Below, in pieces: positions 1-5,427 of a stretch of DNA of 11,903 nt (positions are counted from its first letter, which is position 1; the number at the start of each line of letters is the position of its first letter). This DNA comes from JAEUPI01 sp035764445 (GTDB lineage: Bacteria; Pseudomonadota; Gammaproteobacteria; Burkholderiales; Burkholderiaceae_C), in assembly GCA_035764445.1 (NCBI GenBank), contig DASTZF010000054.1, forward strand, positions 1-11,903, in the 5' to 3' direction. The notes beneath the pieces were generated by a model, which saw nothing but the letters and a program-made list of their open reading frames with translations, ran no database searches and was not told where the DNA came from. The translations under genes and the position numbers were made by a program.

Positions 1-1
1 G

Positions 2-550
2 TCCGAGGGCAGCGAGCAGTTCGACGCGGTGGTGGTGTGCGCCGCGATGGCCTCGCGTGCGCTGCTCGCGCCGCTGAAGCTGCGGCTGCCGCTGGCCGCC
101 GTGCACGGCTATTCAATCACCGCGCCGTTGCGCGACACCACTGAACACGGCGAGGTCGGTCCGCGTTCGACGTTGATCGACGAGCGCTACAAGGTCGCAC
201 TCACCCGCCTGGGCAAGCGCGTGCGCGTGGCCGGCGGCGCCGAACTCGGCGGTACGCTGGACGGCAGCAACAACGCTGCGCTGGCGACGCTGTACAAAGT
301 GCTCGACGATTGGTTCCCAGGCTGTGCGGTACAGGCCCAGGTGCAGACCTGGAAGGGCGCGCGCCCGATGCTGCCCGACGGCCCGCCGGTGATCGGCGCC
401 AGCGGCGTGCCCGGCGTGTGGCTGAACCTCGGCCACGGATCGAGCGGTTGGGCGCTGGCCTGCGGGTCGGCGCGCGTGTTGGCCGACATGATGTCCGAGC
501 GGCCGCCGGCGATCGACCTCAGCGGGCTCGGCGTTGACCGCCTTCGTTGA
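2..550 (+). CDS. dadA: D-amino acid dehydrogenase-like FAD oxidoreductase, C-terminal part (5' end outside window)
   Basis: Only the last 182 residues are present; the frame is open from base 2 and the gene starts left of the window. Family knowledge: DadA-type enzymes are FAD-dependent, membrane-associated dehydrogenases that deaminate D-amino acids to 2-oxo acids and pass electrons to the quinone pool. Seen in sequence: the C-terminal DAO-fold block, with a GARPMLPDGPPVIG-like segment (about residues 118-131) followed by LNLGHGSSGWALACGSARVLAD. This is the GHG..GW..ACGS flavin-contacting signature typical of DadA. An earlier DAVVVCAAMASRALL segment fits the strand-helix before the substrate domain. 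It converges on the TRAP permease gene with an 18-base gap and no T-tract terminator between them, so it is not co-transcribed with the transporter. The general assignment is firm; D-amino acid specificity cannot be judged from this half, and another DAO-family member (for example a glycine oxidase-like protein) is possible. Confidence 0.82.
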   Translation, partial: SEGSEQFDAVVVCAAMASRALLAPLKLRLPLAAVHGYSITAPLRDTTEHGEVGPRSTLIDERYKVALTRLGKRVRVAGGAELGGTLDGSNNAALATLYKVLDDWFPGCAVQAQVQTWKGARPMLPDGPPVIGASGVPGVWLNLGHGSSGWALACGSARVLADMMSERPPAIDLSGLGVDRLR

Positions 551-568
551 CGCGGCAGCATCCCGCGG

Positions 569-2770
569 CTAGCTCGCTGGCGATGCTCCCGCACCGGCCG
601 CGCGCGGCCGGCGTGCCCACTGACGCGCGAACACCGGCGACGCGATGGCCAGCCCGGCAAGCCCGCTCGGGATGCCTGGCGCCACCAGCAACAGCGCCGC
701 CGCACCGAGCAGTGCCTGTTCCCAGCGCTGCAACTCGCTCACCATGTACTTCGACAGCGCCGCCGCCAGCATCACGATGCCGATCACGCAGCCGACGAAG
801 GTGATCGCGAAGTCGGTGAACGTGAAGCCCTTGGCCACCAGCAGCAGCGACGGCGAGAACACGAAGACGAACGGCACCAGCGCCTTCGCCAGCCCGAGGC
901 GAAACGCCATGTTGCCGGTCCTGAACGGGTCACTGCCCGCCATGCCCGCCGCTGCGTAGGCAGCCAGCGCGACCGGTGGCGTGATGTCGGCCAGCACGCC
1001 GTAATAGAAGACGAAGAAGTGGGCGACCAGCGGTTGCACGCCAAGCAGCACCAGCGTCGGTGCCGCCACCGTCACCATGATGATGTAGTTGGCGGTGGTC
1101 GGGATCCCGCAGCCGAGCAGGATGCACACGACGCCGGTCATCACCAGCGCGGCCAGTAGCGTCAGCGCCTTGAGATCGAACCAGCCTTCCGGCAGGAAGC
1201 TCAGCATCCCGCCGGCCACGCCCTGCGCCGCCCCGGTGATGATGGTCGACAGCTTGAAGCCGACGCCGGTCAGCGTGACGACGCCGATCACGATGCCCAC
1301 CGTCGCCGCCGCTGCTCCGACCGCCAGCGCGTACTTGGCACCGGTCTCGAACGCTTCGACCAGCGTGGGCAGGCCGATGCGGCCGCGCACGTCGAGCGCC
1401 TTCAGCGCGAACGGCGTGGCCACGACGGTCGCCGCGAAGATGCCGATGCGAATCGCGTCGTTGTCGATGCCGCCGAACGCGAGCACCAGCAGCACCGCGT
1501 GCAGGACCGCGAGCAACGCCCAGTTGCGCACGCCGGCACGGCCCGCGCCGGTGGTCAGGCCCACGATCGCGCACGAACTGATGCCGCTGAACGCGGCCAG
1601 GTACGGCGTGCGGCCGCTGACCAGGATGCCGATCAGCAGGGCGAGTGGAATCAGCGTCGGCCAGCGCAGGCGCAGCGACTCGCGCAGCTTGGGCATTTCC
1701 TCTTCGGTGAGACCGCGCAGACCGAACCGCTTGGCCTCGAAATGCACCTGCATGAAGACGCCGAAGAAGTGCATGAACGCGGGCACGACGGCCGCTGCGA
1801 TGATCGTCTGGTACGGCACCGCGAGGAACTCGATCATCAGGAACGCCGCCGCGCCAAGCACCGGCGGCGTGATCTGCCCCCCGGTCGACGACGCCGCCTC
1901 GACCGCGCCGGCAAACTCGCGTCGGTAGCCAACGCGGATCATCGCGGGGATCGTCAGCGAGCCGACGGTCACCGCGTTGGCCACCGACGAGCCCGACAAC
2001 ATGCCGAACATCGCAGAGCCGAACACGCTCACCTTGGCCGGCCCACCCGCATAGCGACCGGCGATCGTCGACGCGATGTCGAGGAACAGCTGACCGAGCC
2101 CGACGCGCGTGGCCAGCACGCCGAACAGCACGAAGTGAAAGACATAGGTCGCGACCACGCCGACCGCGATGCCGTAGATGCCCTGGCTGGTGAGGTACTG
2201 GTGGTTGACCAGCTGGCTCCACGACGCGCCCGCATGCTGCAGCAAGCCCGGAAAGATCGGCCCTGCGAGCGCGTAGACCATGAAGACGATGGCGATCATC
2301 GGCAGCGGCCAGCCCATGCTGCGGCGCGTGGCCTCCAGCAGGAGCACCAGCAGGATCGAACCCATCGCGACGTCGAGCACAGTCGGGTTGCCGACGCGAA
2401 ACGCCAGGTCGTCGAACACGTACGGGATGTACAGCACCGAGACGGCCACTGCGACGCCGAACAGCCAGTCGACCAGCGGCACGCCGCCCGGCGCCCACGC
2501 GCCTCGCGAGCCCGGCTGATCGCTGTGCGAGCGGCGGAACCCGAACACGATGAAGATCAGCCCGAGCACGAACGCCAGGTGCACGCCGCGGTGCGTGGCC
2601 TCGCGCAGCAAGCCGAAGCCAGCGGTGTAGTAATGGAAGCACGACAGCGCGATCAGCAGCGCCTTCAGCACCGTCGACGCCGGCGGCCAGGTCGGCCTGA
2701 AGCGCATCTCGGGATCGAACTTCTGTTCGAGCTCGGTGATCGCGCGGTCGTCGATCGTGGTGCCCGTCAT
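569..2770 (-). CDS. TRAP transporter fused permease (4TM/12TM, TAXI type)
   Basis: This 733-residue inner-membrane protein is very hydrophobic. It matches the fused TRAP permease family, in which the small DctQ-like four-helix part (about residues 30-180) and the large DctM-like part (about 190-690) form one chain. Conserved blocks seen: GSSVANAVTVGSLTIPAMIRVGYR (about 260-283), EAASSTGGQITPPVLGAAAF (about 291-310) and LGCGIPTTANYIIM (about 552-565), then a GVLADITPPVALAAYAAAGMAGSDPF segment. Family knowledge: such permeases import organic acids or amino acids using an ion gradient, with a periplasmic TAXI receptor delivering the substrate. The ATG at 2770 is chosen because GAGGG lies 7 bases upstream (2778-2782); a GTG at 2806 would add 12 residues without a better ribosome site. 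The gene lies 96 bases downstream of the receptor gene on the same strand, so one operon is likely. The last residues, rich in Ala, Arg and Gly, are encoded by a palindromic GC block. The substrate cannot be told from sequence. Confidence 0.95.
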   Translation of the reverse strand: MTGTTIDDRAITELEQKFDPEMRFRPTWPPASTVLKALLIALSCFHYYTAGFGLLREATHRGVHLAFVLGLIFIVFGFRRSHSDQPGSRGAWAPGGVPLVDWLFGVAVAVSVLYIPYVFDDLAFRVGNPTVLDVAMGSILLVLLLEATRRSMGWPLPMIAIVFMVYALAGPIFPGLLQHAGASWSQLVNHQYLTSQGIYGIAVGVVATYVFHFVLFGVLATRVGLGQLFLDIASTIAGRYAGGPAKVSVFGSAMFGMLSGSSVANAVTVGSLTIPAMIRVGYRREFAGAVEAASSTGGQITPPVLGAAAFLMIEFLAVPYQTIIAAAVVPAFMHFFGVFMQVHFEAKRFGLRGLTEEEMPKLRESLRLRWPTLIPLALLIGILVSGRTPYLAAFSGISSCAIVGLTTGAGRAGVRNWALLAVLHAVLLVLAFGGIDNDAIRIGIFAATVVATPFALKALDVRGRIGLPTLVEAFETGAKYALAVGAAAATVGIVIGVVTLTGVGFKLSTIITGAAQGVAGGMLSFLPEGWFDLKALTLLAALVMTGVVCILLGCGIPTTANYIIMVTVAAPTLVLLGVQPLVAHFFVFYYGVLADITPPVALAAYAAAGMAGSDPFRTGNMAFRLGLAKALVPFVFVFSPSLLLVAKGFTFTDFAITFVGCVIGIVMLAAALSKYMVSELQRWEQALLGAAALLLVAPGIPSGLAGLAIASPVFARQWARRPRAAGAGASPAS
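594..611. repeat. 18-bp perfect GC palindrome near the 3' end of the TRAP permease gene
   Basis: CCGGCCGCGCGCGGCCGG reads the same on both strands. As RNA it can form a 7-bp stem with a CGCG loop. It lies inside the last codons of the permease, 22 bases before its stop codon, and 43 bases past the dadA stop on the other strand. There is no T-tract on either side, so it is not a standard intrinsic terminator. It may simply reflect GC-rich Arg/Ala/Gly codons. Confidence 0.5.
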
Positions 2771-2810
2771 CGTGTATCCCTCGTTCGTTCGTCTCGTGGC
2801 CGGCACGACA

Positions 2811-2843
2811 CGAGGGCGGGCACCTTGCGGCGCACCGCCCTCG
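2811..2843 (-). promoter_or_regulatory. Hairpin in the receptor-permease gap, possible attenuator or mRNA-end stabiliser
   Basis: Arms CGAGGGCGG (2811-2819) and CCGCCCTCG (2835-2843) are perfect 9-bp complements around a 15-base loop. In the leftward transcript one more G-U pair (2844/2810) can extend the stem. The hairpin sits 23 bases past the receptor stop and 40 bases before the permease start. No U-run follows, so full termination is unlikely. Known precedent: hairpins between binding-protein and permease genes often protect the upstream mRNA and keep receptor levels above permease levels. A second, weaker hairpin (CTCGTG 2793-2798 with CACGAG 2809-2814) shares bases with it, so the two cannot form together. 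Confidence 0.55.
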
Positions 2844-2866
2844 CCTTCGGCCGACGCGCGGTTCGG

Positions 2867-3814
2867 CTACTTGAGCAGGCCGACCTCGCGATAGTACTTT
2901 TCGGCGCCGGGATGGAACGGGATACCGGCGCTCTTGACGGCATTGTCCTTGGTGATCAGCTTGCCCTTGGCGTGCCCGGCAGCCAGAGTCTTCTGCGTCG
3001 ACTCGCTGAACAGCGCCTTGGTGATCTCGTAGACCGTGTTGACGTCGGCCTTGTCGCTGGTCACCCACTGCGCGCCGACCGCCAGCGTCTTGACGGCGGC
3101 CACGCCCTTGTAGGTTTCGGCCGGGATCACGTCGGGCGCGAAGAACGGGCTGGCGATGCGCAGCCCATCGGCTTGCGGACCCTCGATCGGTATGAGTTCG
3201 ATGCCGCCGCCGGCCGACGCCAATTCGGAAATCGCGCCGGCGGGTGCTCCGCCGGTGAAGAAGAATGCGTCGAGCGAGCCATCCTTCAGCTTGTCGCCGG
3301 CCTGGTTGGGCTTGATGTACTCGGGCTTGATGTCGCTCTCCTGCACGCCATAGGCAGCCAGGATGATGCGCGCGTTGATCAGCGTGCCCGAGCCCGGCTC
3401 GTCGAGCGCGACGCGCTTGCCCTTGAGGTCGGCCGGCGACTTCACGCCCAGCCCTTTGCGCACCACGATGTGCACGCTCTCGGGGTACAGGTTGGCGATC
3501 AGCCGCAGCCCTGGAATGTTGGGCTTGCCTTCGAATACGCCGGTGCCCTTTTGCGCCCAAGTGGCGACGTCGGCCTGCGAGAAGCCGGACTCGATGCTGC
3601 CGCTGGCGATGCCGTTCACGTTGGCCATCGAGCCGTTGCTGGCTTGCGCGGTGACGACGATCTTGCCGGGCTGCGACACCGCGTTGGCGATCATGCCGCC
3701 CACTGGATAGTAGGTGCCTGCGGTGCCGCCGGTGCCGATGCGGAAGAACTGCTGCGCCTGCGCGGCGCCGACGAGTGCGAGTGCGCTGACCGCCGCTGCG
3801 ACGAATCGCTTCAT
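2867..3814 (-). CDS. TAXI family TRAP transporter solute-binding receptor
   Basis: This 315-residue periplasmic receptor has a clear signal peptide: MKRF, a hydrophobic run, and an AQA|QQ cleavage site near residue 21. The mature protein opens with FRIGTGGTAGTYYPVGG (about residues 24-40), the hallmark of TAXI receptors. Other family features seen are QASNGSMANV, the LDEPGSGTLINARIIL block, DAFFFTGGAPAGAISEL and the C-terminal IPFHPGAEKYYREVGLLK. Family knowledge: these proteins bind small anionic solutes such as glutamate or dicarboxylates and hand them to a fused TRAP permease. The start is fixed by AAGGAG at 3823-3828, 8 bases before the ATG. It is the first gene of a two-gene operon with the downstream permease, and it is divergent from nnr across 90 bases. 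The ligand is unknown; the nearby DadA-type gene is convergent, so it gives only a weak hint towards amino acids. Confidence 0.95.
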   Translation of the reverse strand: MKRFVAAAVSALALVGAAQAQQFFRIGTGGTAGTYYPVGGMIANAVSQPGKIVVTAQASNGSMANVNGIASGSIESGFSQADVATWAQKGTGVFEGKPNIPGLRLIANLYPESVHIVVRKGLGVKSPADLKGKRVALDEPGSGTLINARIILAAYGVQESDIKPEYIKPNQAGDKLKDGSLDAFFFTGGAPAGAISELASAGGGIELIPIEGPQADGLRIASPFFAPDVIPAETYKGVAAVKTLAVGAQWVTSDKADVNTVYEITKALFSESTQKTLAAGHAKGKLITKDNAVKSAGIPFHPGAEKYYREVGLLK

Positions 3815-3822
3815 GCAAAGGG

Positions 3823-3828
3823 CTCCTT
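3823..3828 (-). promoter_or_regulatory. Ribosome binding site of the TAXI receptor gene
   Basis: The leftward strand reads AAGGAG, a near-perfect Shine-Dalgarno, 8 bases before the ATG at 3814. It fixes the start among the long open frame that continues upstream. Confidence 0.85.
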
Positions 3829-3897
3829 CAAGGTTCGAGGGCACGCAGTAGAGCACAATGTCCGTGGCCCTCGACCACGAGATCACAAAAAACCGAC

Positions 3898-3913
3898 TGC
3901 GGTCATGACCGCA
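3898..3913. promoter_or_regulatory. 16-bp perfect palindrome over the nnr start codon, possible operator or start hairpin
   Basis: TGCGGTCATGACCGCA is a perfect palindrome whose centre is the nnr ATG (3905-3907). In RNA it can fold as a 6-bp stem with CAUG in the loop, so the start codon would sit in the loop. In DNA it could be a dimeric repressor site in the divergent region between the TAXI receptor gene and nnr. No Shine-Dalgarno is seen before this ATG, and no convincing -35/-10 pair was found in 3815-3904 on either strand. A chance palindrome of this size in a 12-kb window is not rare. Confidence 0.4.
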
Positions 3914-5419
3914 CGATTGCCTCCGCATCCGGTGTTGCCGGCTCAACGTACCAGTCCGCTGCACCTGGCCACCGCCTGTCGGTCCATCGAGCAGGATGCG
4001 GCCGCGCAGTTGCCGCCGCACACGCTGATGGCCCGCGCCGGCGAAGCGGTGGCACGGCTGGCGCTGGCGCTGGCGCCGCATGCGCGGAGGATCGATGTCT
4101 GGTGCGGCCCCGGCAACAACGGTGGCGACGGCTTCGTCGCGGCAACGTCGCTGCGCGCCTGGGGCAAGGACGCATGGCTGGTCTTGGTGAGCGACCCAAC
4201 GCGCGGCCCCGAGGACGCACGCCACGCCTGGCAGCGTGCGCGCGAAGCCGGTGTGCCGGTGCGCGACGGCATCCCCGATCGCGTGCAGGGCGAGCTGGCG
4301 ATCGATGCCTTGCTCGGGCTCGGCGTCAATCGTGCGCTCGAGGGTGCACTTGCGCAGGCGGTGAGCCAGCTCAACGATGGCGGCGTGCCGGTGCTGGCCG
4401 TCGACGTGCCGTCGGGTCTGCACAGCGACACCGGCGCCGTGCAAGGCGTTGCGGTGCGTGCCGCGCACACGCTGGCGCTGCTGGCGCTGAAGCCCGGCCT
4501 CTTCACGGCGCACGGGCGCGACCATGTCGGCCGCATCTGGTTCGACGATCTCGATGTCGCGCCCAGGGCCAGTGCGATCGAACTGGCCGGGTGCGACATG
4601 GCGCGGGTCGGCGCAACTCCGCGCCTGCACGCGCATCACAAAGGCAGCTTCGGTGACGTGCTGGTGATCGGCGGCGCCAGCGGCATGGTCGGCGCGCCGG
4701 TGCTCGCCGGGCGTGCCGCGCTGGCCGCTGGTGCGGGCCGCGTCTACCTCGGCCTGTTGAGCGACGCGCCCGCATACGAGCCCGCGCAACCCGAACTGAT
4801 GTGGCGCCCGCCCGCGCAACTGCTGGTGCCCGCGGTGCTCGCTGCCGCCACTGTCGTCTGCGGCTGCGGCGGCGGCGACGCGGTGCGCGACGTATTGCCG
4901 GTCGTGCTGCACCACGCGCGGCGGCTGGTGCTCGACGCCGACGCGCTGAACACGATCGCCGGCGACGATGCACTGGCACGCGCGTTGCGGGCCCGCGCTG
5001 GCCGCCAGCTGGCCACCGTGCTGACGCCGCACCCGCTGGAGGCAGCGCGGCTGTTGCGCACGCCGAGCCACGATGTGCAGGCCGATCGCTTGCAGGCTGC
5101 GGACCGGCTCGCTGCCGCGACGCAGTGCACCGTGCTGCTCAAGGGCTCGGGCAGCGTCGTCGCCACGGGGGGGCGGGCCACCTCGATCAACCCGACCGGC
5201 GACGCACGGCTGGCCACTGCCGGCACCGGCGACGTGCTGGCCGGCTGGCTCGGCGGCCTGTGGGGGTCGCTGGGAGCGACGATCGATGGCCATGCGGTGG
5301 CACGCGCCGCGGCGTGGCTGCACGGAGCGGCGGTCGATCACGCGCCGGCCGCGGGCCCCTTGCGCGCGTCGCAACTGATCGATGCGATGGCGGCTGCGCG
5401 CAGCGCGCTCGCGGCCTGA
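3905..5419 (+). CDS. nnr: Bifunctional NAD(P)HX epimerase / ADP-dependent NAD(P)HX dehydratase
   Basis: This 504-residue cytoplasmic repair enzyme has both YjeF domains. Family knowledge: hydrated NADH or NADPH (NAD(P)HX) is damaged cofactor; the N-terminal domain interconverts its R and S epimers, and the C-terminal ribokinase-like domain dehydrates the S form using ADP. Epimerase motifs seen: CGPGNNGGDGFVAA (67-80), DALLGLG (134-140), VDVPSGLHSDTG (166-177). Dehydratase motifs seen: HKGSFGDVLVIGG (245-257), LDADALN (343-349), LTPHPLEAARL (373-383), KGSGSVVA (413-420) and GDARLATAGTGDVLAG (432-447), which carries the usual GTGD nucleotide-binding turn. The length fits the fused bacterial form. 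The ATG at 3905 is the first start-like codon before the LATACRSIEQ helix that opens the family; the frame is open far upstream but has no nearby ATG or GTG. No Shine-Dalgarno is visible. It is divergent from the TAXI receptor and convergent with rnr, four bases between stops. Confidence 0.94.
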   Translation: MTARLPPHPVLPAQRTSPLHLATACRSIEQDAAAQLPPHTLMARAGEAVARLALALAPHARRIDVWCGPGNNGGDGFVAATSLRAWGKDAWLVLVSDPTRGPEDARHAWQRAREAGVPVRDGIPDRVQGELAIDALLGLGVNRALEGALAQAVSQLNDGGVPVLAVDVPSGLHSDTGAVQGVAVRAAHTLALLALKPGLFTAHGRDHVGRIWFDDLDVAPRASAIELAGCDMARVGATPRLHAHHKGSFGDVLVIGGASGMVGAPVLAGRAALAAGAGRVYLGLLSDAPAYEPAQPELMWRPPAQLLVPAVLAAATVVCGCGGGDAVRDVLPVVLHHARRLVLDADALNTIAGDDALARALRARAGRQLATVLTPHPLEAARLLRTPSHDVQADRLQAADRLAAATQCTVLLKGSGSVVATGGRATSINPTGDARLATAGTGDVLAGWLGGLWGSLGATIDGHAVARAAAWLHGAAVDHAPAAGPLRASQLIDAMAAARSALAA

Positions 5420-5427
5420 AGCTTCAG
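5416..5427. repeat. 12-bp palindrome containing both convergent stop codons (nnr and rnr)
   Basis: CTGAAGCTTCAG is self-complementary. The TGA of nnr (5417-5419) and the TGA of rnr (5424-5426 read leftward) are its two halves, with AGCT between. It leaves no room for a terminator between the genes, so each transcript must run into the other gene. Confidence 0.6.

Noticed and set aside
557..587. AGCATC / GATGCT inverted repeat between dadA and the permease gene as a terminator
   Set aside because: Only 6 bp around a 19-base loop and no T-run on either strand.
2771..2806. GTG at 2806 as permease start
   Set aside because: The ATG at 2770 has GAGGG at 7-base spacing; the extra 12 residues have no family resemblance that I can see.
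930..3818. Leftward 962-residue open frame across the TRAP operon
   Set aside because: It is an Arg/Gly-rich shadow of the receptor and permease genes in a high-GC region, with no domain and no ribosome site. The true frames carry clear family motifs.
3882..3886. TCACA half-site resembling a CRP box in the nnr/TAXI gap
   Set aside because: The matching TGTGA half at the right distance is missing.
1499..3904. Long open extension upstream of nnr in the same frame
   Set aside because: It is antisense to the TRAP operon and has shadow composition. The YjeF family begins near the ATG at 3905.
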